Assembly (NCBI RefSeq): GCF_965638725.1
Contig: NC_134971.1
Coordinates: 67,001 to 131,000 of the forward strand
DNA length: 64,000 bases
Reading direction: 5' to 3'
Origin: Aptenodytes patagonicus
Lineage: Eukaryota > Chordata > Aves > Sphenisciformes > Spheniscidae
The notes under the pieces were generated by a model. It saw nothing but the letters and a program-made list of their open reading frames with translations. It was not told where the DNA came from and ran no database searches. The translations under genes were made by a program, and so were the position numbers. Of this stretch, positions 1 to 10,600 are shown in pieces. Positions within the stretch are counted from its first letter, which is position 1, and each line of letters starts with the position of its first letter.

Positions 1-2400
1 CCAAATGATTCAACTGACCTTGCTTCGGCCCTCTGAGAACCTCAGGACACCTGTCAAAACACAGCTCTGCGTGGGCCAGTCTTGAACCGTAATCATCTTC
101 CCCCCCCCCCCCTTGCAGAGAAGGCTTTTGTCCAATTCTGCTAATAGAAAAGATTCACTGCTACTGGGACATCATTGTTACTGGGAATACCTTTCAGAGG
201 GGAAGTAAATGACCCAAATGTTTACTCACAGTACTTGGAGAAAGTGGGAAAGATGAAATCTCTATACATCTAAACAAGCATGTTACTGTTCCCAGAGAGA
301 GAGAGAGAGAGAGAGAAAAAACAGGAACTTCAATTTCTGTGGGACTCTGTACAGCAGAACAAGTAAACCAGAATCCTCTCCTGGCTTCTCCAATCCTGTC
401 TTTGGTCCATGGACGTAGAGTAACATGTTATAAAGCATATCCAAAACTCAGAGCGCTCCGAGAATAAAATAACTCATGGTACCCTTTCCCCTTCAGTGCT
501 TTGCCTCAAGAATATTGACGCGCAGTGAAACTAGGTTACACGATCCATCTCTGTGGCCTTCTACCCTGCTAGGGGGCTGATCATTTCTGCAGTAGGCTCC
601 CTCCTCTTTCACAGCTACCGGGAACGTTCCCACCGAAGGGCTTTTATTTCTGAACATCTTTATCATCTGCCTTCCTGCCTTCCTTTGTGGAATAGGACAC
701 ATCTGGAACAGGCTAGCAGAGTAAGGATTGCTGTGTCCTTGCACGATAGAGGACATCAGTAAAAAGCCTTAGATTAACGTGGAACTAAGAGCCTGCAGGC
801 TGCAATTACCTTTTCCTCAAATACAGATCATTGTTTATGTAGCAGTATCTGGCACCATAGCTCACCACAGAATTGCTACCTACCTGACAGAAAAACATGT
901 AACAGCCATTGGAGTACCAGGTTAAAGAGTCTGCGTGAGATTAACAGGAGTGAAAAGCGGAATAACGCAACAGCAAAGACAGGGACGCTGAGATGGGCGA
1001 CAGCAGAAGTTGCCGAGTCCGGTACCTTAATAGATGTGAGGCTGCTGCACTTCCACACACCCAAGTCCAGCCAGTAGTGAGGCTGGGAACGTATTCCCAG
1101 TAGGCAAAAATGCACATGTCCAGCAGCACTGATCAACACAGAAAACACACAGCACTCAAATGTGAATGGTACAAGTGGCCGAATCCTCTTCCTCCTCTCC
1201 AGCCGATCAGTTTGGAAGTCTGCTAGTAGAGTGCATCCATATAAACATATATGCGTATACAACGCACACAAACATGAATCCCGTCGGTAGCTGGCCTTCA
1301 ACACTCAGTCTGTCCGCTAACTAGCCACTGGATTTCCTGGCACCGGGGCATATGAACACCTGAGGTCCACAGTACTACTCTACTTGCTCTTACTCAGATC
1401 TTCTCACTTGGAAAGGGAGAGAGGGAGAAATTAATCTCTCTACTAGCTGTTCCAGGCATATGGCCTTCCCGTAGCCAACTCGGATGCCCGCCCCATTTTC
1501 TCCAGTAAGCTGACTTAAACCTAGCTCCAGTAAGCAACCTGCCGACCCCAATCTATCCCCTATCTGGTCCTGGATACCTGGCTCCAAAGCCCATTATCCT
1601 ACTCGCTCGCTAGTCTGGCTCGCTCGCCAGCGATCACACACACTGGCACTCTACCCTAGCCGTAGCCCCACTCTACGCATGCTCCAGTCTTCCCATTTGC
1701 TGGTACCACGTATACACTGGCCCCTTTGACCTGTGGCCTGACGCCAGTTGCTGGCGCTTAGACCGCCAGACGTACATAGGCCTGCAGGGCAGTCAGTCCC
1801 CTCACCCCAGAAGAAAACTAGAAATGGAGTTTAGTGAGACAGGACAGACTGCAGAGATAAAGGCTACCAACCGGCAACATGTTCACACACGACCACCTTC
1901 TTCACCCTGCTTCTTCCACGTTCCCATGCTTTTTCCTCCCAGTCCACCTTGACTCCTTCCCCACCTTTGGTGCTTCCCTTAAACAACCCATAATACATCT
2001 CATGCATTCCCACAGTCCCCTGAAAAGGCTCTCCCAGTAGGTTTTACGCAGCCCCAAATGCTCGTCCCCCGTATGCCACCGTAAGCCCATTACCCCTCCA
2101 GGTGGGATCCTCCTCAGTCTGCAGGCATTCCAGGAGCCCCTCTGCCTCACTCGGGAGGGGAGCCAAGCCAAGACTGGGGCCTGGGCCCAGGGGCCGACCC
2201 CACTCTTCAGAAAGCTCTGGGAGCAGCCCTGCCAGGGCAGCATCACGCTGGTTCGGTCATCGGAGCATCCCATCTATTGTCACTCCTCCGCCCCTTTGGG
2301 TGACCGTGACCAGCCCTTACTCACATAATCTAAGAGGTGACACAGTCAGAGCTCCTTACACAGAACTGATCTCGAAGCGTTACCCCGTCCCATCAGGAGT
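1..2400. other. Left flank, no recognised gene
   Basis: No frame here resembles a protein I know. By human synteny DPAGT1 would be expected to the left in plus orientation, but I could not find its C-terminus. Visible items are a run of 12 C near 104-115 followed by a splice-acceptor-like TTGCAG, an AG dinucleotide run at about 294-316, a plus-strand AATAAA at 463-468 that could end an upstream transcript, and a moderately GC-rich, CTCGC-repeating stretch near 1600-1760. Confidence 0.4.
294..316. repeat. (AG)n dinucleotide repeat
   Basis: Uninterrupted AG repeat of about 11 units followed by a short A run. It is an ordinary microsatellite. Confidence 0.9.
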
Positions 2401-2710
2401 ACTGGCGCTCCCACAGTAGGTGCTTTGGCTGCCCACGGGTGGATGGGAAGCACGAGAGGCTCTCTGCGTGACTCGTCTGCTCTAGTCCCGAGTGCAGCCA
2501 GCAGAGGCCCACCGCTGCAGTGTGCCCGGCCCCTCCGCTGCCAGCACACCGGCCGCAGCTCCCTGACGAGCAGGAAGGCCCGCCACCGCGCGAGTCCTGC
2601 TGCGGCGGCCGGCGGCGGTTCGGGCGGCGGTGCCGCACCCCCCCCCCCCCGGCGGCGGCGCCGCGCACCAACTGCCTCAGCACGGTATGAATTTGGCGCC
2701 TTACTTTCTA

Positions 2711-2867
2711 ATTGGCCGATCTCCGTCGCCAATAGACTCGGGGTAAGCGCGGTGGTATCGCACAGGCGACCAGTCAGAAAAAAGTTTCTTCCGGCAGACG
2801 CACCAATAGCGAAGCGCGGTGGCGCTGTCCAATGAGCCGAGCCCTACTTTGCGGAAGGTTATAAAAA
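2711..2867 (+). promoter_or_regulatory. H2AX promoter: CCAAT boxes and TATA box
   Basis: Four CCAAT motifs lie upstream of the gene: ATTGG at 2711-2715 (reverse orientation) and CCAAT at 2729-2733, 2803-2807 and 2829-2833. A TATAAAAA box follows at 2860-2867, 82 bp before the start codon. Multiple CCAAT boxes plus a TATA box are the classic architecture of replication-linked histone promoters, which bind NF-Y. Transcription should begin near 2890. Confidence 0.85.
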
Positions 2868-2948
2868 GGCTGGGTGCGGGGCCTCCCGCCCCACTTCGCC
2901 GCACCGCTCCAGACGACAGGGGCAGCTCCCACAGCGTAGCGAGGCGCC

Positions 2949-3380
2949 ATGTCTGGCCGTGGCAAGAGCGGCGGTAAGGCCCGCGCTAAGGCCAAGTCTC
3001 GCTCGTCCCGGGCTGGGCTGCAGTTCCCGGTCGGGCGTGTTCACCGGCTGCTGCGGCGCGGGCACTACGCGGAGCGGGTGGGGGCCGGCGCGCCCGTTTA
3101 CCTGGCCGCCGTGCTGGAGTACCTGACGGCCGAGATCCTGGAGCTGGCGGGCAACGCGGCGCGCGACAACAAGAAGACGCGCATCATCCCCCGTCACCTG
3201 CAGCTGGCGGTGCGCAACGACGAGGAGCTCAACAAGCTGCTGGGCGGCGTCACTATCGCGCAGGGCGGCGTCCTGCCCAACATCCAGGCCGTGCTGCTGC
3301 CCAAGAAGACGGGCGGCGGCGGCGCGGGCCCCACCAAGGCCGGCAAGAAGGGCAGCGGGCAGCAGTCGCAGGAGTACTAG
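2949..3380 (+). CDS. H2AX: Histone H2AX
   Basis: Intronless 143-residue H2A variant. It is a nucleosome core protein whose C-terminal serine is phosphorylated by ATM, ATR and DNA-PK at double-strand breaks (gamma-H2AX). The N-terminus [16 protein letters not shown] and the histone fold, including the acidic-patch region, are intact. The diagnostic tail ends in SQEY, with the target serine at residue 140 counting Met (139 in the usual numbering). The linker before it is glycine-rich, as in vertebrate H2AX. The start codon follows the TATA box by 82 bp and is the first ATG. It is followed by both a histone stem-loop and a downstream poly(A) signal, matching the known dual 3' processing of H2AX. 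It converges on HMBS, as in human. Nothing is broken. Confidence 0.98.
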   Translation: MSGRGKSGGKARAKAKSRSSRAGLQFPVGRVHRLLRRGHYAERVGAGAPVYLAAVLEYLTAEILELAGNAARDNKKTRIIPRHLQLAVRNDEELNKLLGGVTIAQGGVLPNIQAVLLPKKTGGGGAGPTKAGKKGSGQQSQEY

Positions 3381-3414
3381 GGCGGCCGGTCGCCACCCCC
3401 CGGCACCACACAAA

Positions 3415-3430
3415 GGCCCTTTTCAGGGCC
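3415..3430 (+). terminator. Histone mRNA 3' stem-loop
   Basis: GGCCCTTTTCAGGGCC forms a 6-bp stem with a TTTC loop, matching the replication-dependent histone consensus bound by SLBP. It begins 34 nt after the H2AX stop codon, so it should give a non-polyadenylated S-phase mRNA. Confidence 0.95.
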
Positions 3431-3446
3431 ACCCCCATTGCTCACC

Positions 3447-3456
3447 GGGAGAGCTG
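3447..3456 (+). terminator. Histone downstream element (U7 snRNA site)
   Basis: Purine-rich GGGAGAGCTG begins 17 nt after the stem-loop. Its position and its AGAGCTG core match the element that pairs with U7 snRNA during histone pre-mRNA cleavage. Confidence 0.65.
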
Positions 3457-3470
3457 CGATCCGCGGGGGC

Positions 3471-3494
3471 GGGGGGGGGGGGGGGGGGGGGGGG
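3471..3494 (+). repeat. Poly(G) run
   Basis: An almost pure run of G lies just beyond the histone 3' processing signals and before the H2AX poly(A) signal. Such a tract can form a G-quadruplex in DNA or read-through RNA. Exact length in homopolymers is prone to sequencing error. Confidence 0.8.
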
Positions 3495-3757
3495 CGGGGG
3501 CGCGTCTTATCCCGTTGCCATGCCCTGCCCGCCGGGGCTGGCGGTGGGCTGGCCGCCGGGGGGTGCTGCAGGGGCCGGGAGCGCTGGCACCCGCAGCGGG
3601 CCGGCGGCCAATCGAGGCACCGGTGAGCAACCGGCCCGCTCGAGTCCAGCTGGAAGAACCGAGGAGCTGAGCCCGTAAAGACTTGCACTCACGCTATGGG
3701 GTGCTCATAACTGAACTGTATTCGTCATCTGTTACATTCAGTGGACCTTGCATAGAG

Positions 3758-3763
3758 AATAAA
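3758..3763 (+). terminator. Candidate poly(A) signal for long H2AX transcript
   Basis: AATAAA lies 378 nt past the H2AX stop codon. H2AX is known in mammals to make a longer polyadenylated mRNA outside S phase, and this is the first plus-strand signal that could serve it. Confidence 0.55.
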
Positions 3764-3990
3764 CAATGCTTCATTTCCAAAATGGGACCCTGGCAAGGTG
3801 CCGTTTCAGCGTTTCTAGAAGGCACTGTAATACACGAGCCCCGCTGGGAGGATGGCAACCCAGTAGCGAGTGCAAGGAGCCACGGGAAGAGGAAAGGGCT
3901 AACAGTTACCAAGAAAGGCACAACAGCCCAAACTGGGGCTTCCTCTTCAGCTCCCCGTTGCTTGGTTAGTGCAGCTGAATGACCATCCGA

Positions 3991-4024
3991 GGTTACCCTT
4001 GTACACTTGTGTACAAGGGAAACC
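3991..4024. repeat. Near-perfect 34-bp palindrome between H2AX and HMBS
   Basis: Perfect 11-bp arms (CCCTTGTACAC and its complement) flank a TT centre. They are extended by GGTT/AACC across a single A-A mismatch. The palindrome lies about 230 bp past the H2AX poly(A) signal and just outside the distal HMBS poly(A) signal, in the gap between two converging genes. Function is unknown. Confidence 0.8.
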
Positions 4025-4050
4025 AGACTGACTGTCCACTTACCTCCTAA

Positions 4051-4056
4051 TTTATT
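4051..4056 (-). terminator. Distal poly(A) signal, HMBS
   Basis: AATAAA on the minus strand, about 580 nt past the HMBS stop codon. A proximal variant signal ATTAAA lies at 4361-4366, about 270 nt past the stop. Either could end the mRNA. Confidence 0.5.
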
Positions 4057-4360
4057 AGCGGCCAATTGACAAATTTGCATCTGGTAATTGCAAACTTAAT
4101 TTTTTACCTTAACTGAGACTTATGATGAACATGGTATCTGTGCTAACTTTACTATGAGGAACCTGGTATCGGGAACTATAGCGGTCATCCTCTTCAGCAT
4201 TCCGATGAGTGAACAGGCCCAAGTAATACTAATGACTACTGAAAGTACTTTAATACTGTCAGCACGGTACAGCGCTTTAGTACCGTCACAGTTGAGCCTC
4301 CAATTATAATCTGTAGTGAGCACCTTGTTCCTAAATGGAATAGGAGAACACTTACAGATT

Positions 4361-4366
4361 TTTAAT
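4361..4366 (-). terminator. Proximal variant poly(A) signal, HMBS
   Basis: ATTAAA on the minus strand in a T-rich context. It would give a 3'UTR of about 290 nt, close to the length I recall for mammalian HMBS. Confidence 0.4.
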
Positions 4367-4637
4367 ATTTTTTTAACTTCCTAGCTACAAAAAATGGTTG
4401 AAAACACTTCAGAGAGAGACTTCGCAATTTAGAGAAACACAGAGAGGGATGAAAACCCTCTCTAGTGTTAGTGTAAACTAATCAAGTTAGTCAACTCAGT
4501 ATTTCAAGTTTTTGCGCCCAAACGTCAGATAAGACCGGAGTGAACGTTTAAATAAATCCCTTCCTCCAAAGGAGGATGATAGCGTGGCTGCAAAGACTTG
4601 CTAGAGTTGTAGCAATCGTGCCAACCACACCGCAGGT

Positions 4638-7600
4638 TTAGCGGGCATCGTTGAGCTGCCTTGCCACGCTAAGGATATGCTTAGCTCCCTTGCTCAGAAG
4701 TAAAGTAGCTAGTTCAACACCAAGGTTCTCTGCAGCTTCCTGGGCCTGACCAGGGACATTCTTGGCTGTGATGCCAACATGCTGCACATCGTCGTTCGGT
4801 CCATCTTCATTCTGCGAATATAAACACCTCAATGTAAGGCAGCGGGAAGGAGTGGGCAATTAATAGTTTAAGCCACGTGCGAAACAGGGTAAAATCTGTG
4901 GTCTGAGGAGCCTCGAGAACAGTGCGCTGTTCCAGTTTCCAAGGAACCGGACCAAAAGTAATAAACAGATTTCAAGAGGCCTGGTTTTGTCATTCAGCTT
5001 CAGGTTTGGATTTTGAACCCACCGTGGTTCACATACCTGTTGGGGATAATTAACACTGGTCTGCATAGTCTCCTTCAGGCTATCGGATCCATCCAAACTG
5101 TAGACTGCTCCTGTCAAATACAACTTGGAAGGACATACAGAAGGGATTAATACCGCATTAACAAACAAACAGAAAGTCAACTACCCCCTTTTTTAAAAAA
5201 AACATGCAACATACGAAGCCAAGCCTGGAGGGGGATGCTTTAGCGGTGCAGTGGGATCAGCAAGAATAGCAATACAATACAACTGTAAGAAAAGTAATCT
5301 CTGTTGGGGAAGATGCGACTTCCCAAGGAAAAAGCCGAACTTTTTTCTAGCTTCCCACCTCCTTAATTGCACTCCGTTGTGTAAAAACCCTGATTTCGTG
5401 GGGTCAGAAGCGAGACTTTCAGATCTCAGGGCAACACTACTTTTACAGAAGGGCGGGGGGGGAAATCTGGTACTATTATAAGGGCATTTTCTAGAAGACT
5501 GAGCTTCAGTAGCCAAACCTGTTCTCATACTCCTGCTTTGGACACAAACCCCGAAGGCCCGAGCCTATCTGCCCTAATTGGCTACAAAGGTATCTGCTGG
5601 AGTTACCTTCAGGGAAGGATCAAGGAACACACACGCATGCGCTGGAATAGGTTTTCAGAAATAATCCCAGATAAATAGAAAGTGCTCCTCACCTGGCCAT
5701 CTTTCAGCATGGTGTTGACGGCAACAGGGACGCTACATCCACCCTCCTAAAACAGAAAGCAGCTGATGGTGAGGCGTCTACCCGACACACTCAAAGCAGA
5801 GGCCTCTGAAAAGTTTGGACTGCACACAACCCCGCCTATCGCTCTTCAGGCCCTTCTCAATTCAGAAGTAAATCTCTGATTTACTTTACTTTACTTACTC
5901 AGTTTTAGGAAAGCGTAACAGATTTCCCATACTATGGCATCAGGTCAAGTAGCAGAGCAGTATTTACTGCTGCGGGCAGAAGAGCAAGGATGCCACACCT
6001 ACCAAACGTTTCATGAAGGCTCTCTCAGCAATGCAGCGTAACACGGTGTCCGCATCATGCAGGGCAGATACCATATTCAGTATCTCTTGGTCTTTGGCAC
6101 GAACTTCCACTGCTAAGGCACCCTATAAAAAGAAGAAGAAAAAGAAACACACAACGTAATAGTCATAATAATTCCTCAATTTCGTGCATCTCTGTGTGCA
6201 CTCTGCATTGGTCATGAAATGGAACTCAGAGGCTTGGATGCATTTCACTAAGGGAGCAATGTTTAGACGTTTACAGAAACAAATTACAAAACAATCCGCT
6301 GGTTGCAGAGACATGCTATAGCAGCTGGTGTAAAGGGAAGATCAGAACTTACTTCAGCCAAGCGTTCAAGATCACACTGTCACCTCAAACCATTCTAGAA
6401 CCTATTTCAGTTATGACTGCATACGTAGAAACGCCCACCCCGACGTCCCTTTGTGACGAGAACACTGGATAAATCCAAGCTTCCCAACCTTTTCTCAAGA
6501 TCAAGTGCTGAACGAGTAACAATTCTTTGTTGACAAAACAATTCTTTCCCAAACTGGAAACAAGACGGGGGGGGGGGGGGGGGGAAGGACCTGCACAGTA
6601 CCTGACTAACACGTGGTCAAAATAACTGTTTCAGACTGAATTTGCAGATTCGTCACTTGCAATCACTAATGCATAGCCAGCTTGGGTTTAGCAAGTTTGA
6701 TACCCACTGTGCAACACTGCGTAAACTCAGCCACACGGCCAGCACGGGCTAGAATGGTTTGCTTGCCTAGAAACAAGAGCACTAAGAATGCGCTCCAAGG
6801 CAGGTGTTTCAGCTCCACCCTACGGGAGTCAGGACAACAAGGCAAAGATACTGCGGCGGCTCTGCACAATTATCCTGGTACAGTGAAACACTGACCCTGC
6901 CAGAGCCTGCCCTACATCTGCCGCGTCGCCCCAGTGTAGTTGTGCCACACATTACCTTCACCTTTCACTGCTTTTCCATTACTGATGGAAATCAGCCCCC
7001 ACCACACCGGGTAACAGAGCTGACTACCATTCTTCCCACAAGCTGTGCCTAAAACAGCGTTACGGCCAACAAAAGAGATCGATGTAGCAGTTCCTTGGCA
7101 ACCAACGCACGAGAAGTATTTGGCACAATTAACTACTATGACGCATCGTACTGCTGCCGACTTTCAATACGCAGTATGGCTTAAGATACAAGAGTTGTAA
7201 CGTACCTGTCCAACAGCATACAGACAATCTTCAGGGCTTAGGAGCTGGAAGAAAGTAAAACCAGGGTTCACTCACGTTGCACTGTTCGGAATATAGGAAG
7301 CGAGAGCCAAATTCTATGCTCACCTCTAACATCAACTGATTTTGTGCCTGACCAAAGAAGCATCACCTCCCCCTTCCCACGCCTCAATGTTTCCACCCCT
7401 AAAGTGAGATGATGTGCTTTCCTTCACCTGGACTGTAACACACTGTGAATTAGCTAATCAGAAGAATATTAGTCATGCACGCTGCTGCGTTGCTAGACAC
7501 GAGTATTGTGAAATGCTGGGAGACGATCAGATTACAAACTGTTACTGCACCACGGAAAGCTGAACAGTATAAATCTCTGTGTGAAGAAAACAAAAACAAC

Positions 7601-10600
7601 CAACCAAGAAAAAAATCCTCCCTGAAGCACATCAAATCACGAGCTACCGTGGCAATGGATTGAGCAGACTGCATGCTCACCTTTGACAGGACAACTGCAA
7701 GGTCTGAAAGGCAAGCAGTTGACGGTTCAGCAGAGAACGGTATTTTCTGCTTTGCTGCTCCTCACCTGGCCAATGCGATTCTCCCAGCCCATTCTCTTCA
7801 GCCCAGCAGCAGCCAGGATGATGGCACTGAAGTCTTCCTTCTCATCTAGCTTCTTTAAGCGGGTATTTAAATTCCCTCTCTGTAGAAGTGATTAAGCAAG
7901 CACAGAAACAGCAGGCAAACAGTCCTATAAGCACTTAACATTCGCTTGAGTGTGTTTAGAGAAGGCACAAAATCCAACAGCCTCCAAATGAGAATCAGAG
8001 TACCATCCCGAAAGAAGTGTTAAATATGGACAATTGTTTCTCTAAATAGCATTTTGCTGAGCATTATGGAATAGTAATTCAAGCACTGACTCTCAAAAAG
8101 ATATGCATGTCATCATAGTACATTATTAACACCCGACACCAACTCCTTTTGCACAGCAAAGAACTAGGTTACTAGGACTGAAGCAGCGGTGCCTTTTACC
8201 ACTAGTTCAGCGGGCCACATTGGAACTAGTGGCCCAAATCGCATCTGGGATATTGGGAACCAATCGGCATTTGGCCACACCACTGCGACAGACACACGCT
8301 AGGCACCCTTCAAGCAGTTTTTTTGAACATCCCTTAACATAAAATTCATCTGCATCCTGAATTTCAGCTAGGTGAAAGCTGGCCCCTTCTTTACAGCCTC
8401 GTGAGAAAGTAGAGGACAGAATGGGCTACAGTATGCTATACACCCCTCTCAGAATAGGTTAGCGGAGGGCAGCCTTTGAGAAAGCGGCTTGTTCTTGTAG
8501 GTCAGGTGGTATAAATCAGCCTTGATTCTAGATTTCGCATTAAGTTGTATTTTCCTGCTTGCAGCTTTACCCAGCTCCCACATTTGGCCAGGAAAGGATA
8601 CAATATCCCTGAATTCTAACTGAGGGAACTTCTTTTTGAGCTGGGCTGCTCTCCGAAGTGAACTGGTTCCAATCACACTGTGGGGAAAAAAAAAATCAAT
8701 GAAATCCAGAATACTCCTACACTTACCTCCAGCCAGAGAGATGTCAGAACTTTCACGGAAACAAATGACTTTTTTTTTTTTTTTTTTTTTAATTGAAACG
8801 AAGATCCAAGAACTTGCCAGTGATTTATATCACCTTAGAAGAAAGAAAACCACTTTGTGAGGTTTAGCATAAAGCTGGGCTGAAGCTAGTGGGCAGGCAA
8901 GCCACTCCCAAGGAACTGATTTACAGGAGATGCTTCTGGAAGGCAGCCCCTAGCCACCGTCAAGGACCGATGAAACCTCATTTAAAGACGGCAACACTTG
9001 TCACAGAAAAGAGACTCGGCTGCCCCAAACTGAACCAGACGTAGCCAGACAACTGAAGTTACTAAAACGAAGGGGCTTCATCAATGACAGAAATCCAGTG
9101 GGAGGAGAACCTTTGGAAACAGTAGGGTGCATAACCAGGAACCACAGAAAACCGCCAGTCTGGACAGTAAGCGTTTCCTTTCTAGAGATGTATGCTATTC
9201 GCTTTTCTTGGTACCCTGGAACCCAAACCAGATGTGATTTTCCTGCTATCCAGATGTGCAGAAGCGCGAGTCTACGTTTGTATCACAGCTAGTTTGTTTC
9301 TTTTACTTTAACATGCCGGGGGCGGGGGGAGGGGGGAATCTTTCTCATAGTTACCTTCATCTGAGTAATTTCACTCAGCTGTCTCAAACAAAAGACTCCA
9401 ATAACCTCTACAAAAAGGCAGGTGAATCAAAATGGAGAAACTGCTCATGCTCCCAGCGGAACCGTAAGAGAATGATGCCAAAAAACCAACAAAGAAATCA
9501 GAACCGGCTGGGTGAGAACAAGAGCACGGAGACTGTGATAAGAAAGGGTCTGACTTGAGAAAACATTGCAGGGTGGCTCAAGAGATCCAACCTCACTCGG
9601 TGTGCAGCACTCCCATGAGACAGCGTTGCTCTTTTCAGCAAGCGGGTTCAGTGTAATGTCTATGGAAAGCTAACGGAAGGCAGTGTAAAAGCACTACAGG
9701 ATAAAGCAAGGAGCTCACTGACTTGCCGCTGGGAAGTATCAGCCAACTCCTCCCTTTCATTCTTACGCCTGTCTTCCCCTTCCTCTCCCCACTCACCTCT
9801 TTTCAGGAAGGAGGCTCAGCGTTTTCCCACAGTTTTTGGGATGAAAGACAACAGCATCAAGTGGGTTTTCCCTTCTGCAAAATAATGCAAGCGCAGAATG
9901 GCTGACACGTCATTTAACAGAAGGCTGTTAAGCTTAACGGTTCTGCTATCGGTCCCCAGAGGAACTGCCTCTGGCTCCCAAATACCCCATCATCATTGTA
10001 AAAGCAAGAATTTCCAGCAAACCTGCTGGCTACGAAACGCTAGGACAGCTCTAATGTTTCCACTGTTTCAGAGATTAATCAGAGGGTGGTCAAACTTTGA
10101 ACACTTAAAAGGACCTAAGCTGCCTTTGCTTTCCTACCACTACCAACACTGTAAAATGCACGTCCCTCAGAGAATCGAGCCTCACGTCCACACTTACTTG
10201 CAGACGGCACCGATGGTAAAGCCAGGAGGAAGAGAAGTTGGCAGGTCCTTCAAGGAGTGAACCACGAGGTCAACTCTAAAAATTAGAGGACAGTAATCAC
10301 TAAACAGATGGCTGAGCTCACGCGGTACCTACCAGAGGCCTGCAGGTCATCTACAGAAAAGCATCAACACCCACCCTGGGAATTAATTTGGAGAAGAGGG
10401 AGGAATTTCAGGATTCTATAGCCAGAATTACTATAGAATTCTAGTGTTACTCCAGAAAAGCCACTTCACGTTTCTCTATCCCTCTTTTCCCACCTGTAAA
10501 ATTAAGACAATGCGTTCCTCCCAGCAGCGATGCAAGACACATTACAACAATCAGGTTGAACGAGGGTAAGACGCTGGAGATGTTCACATGGAGAGACTCA

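Larger units (their letters stand above)
2400..3660. promoter_or_regulatory. CpG island over H2AX
   Basis: Dense CG dinucleotides run from about 2500 through the whole H2AX gene to about 3640, against an AT-richer background on both sides. The island covers the promoter, the coding sequence and the histone 3' end. Confidence 0.8.

Noticed and set aside
876-1304. A 142-codon minus-strand frame in the left flank
   Set aside because: It looked like a membrane protein, but the hydrophobic residues are scattered and nothing is recognisable. A CAG|GTAGGT donor at its end is not enough.
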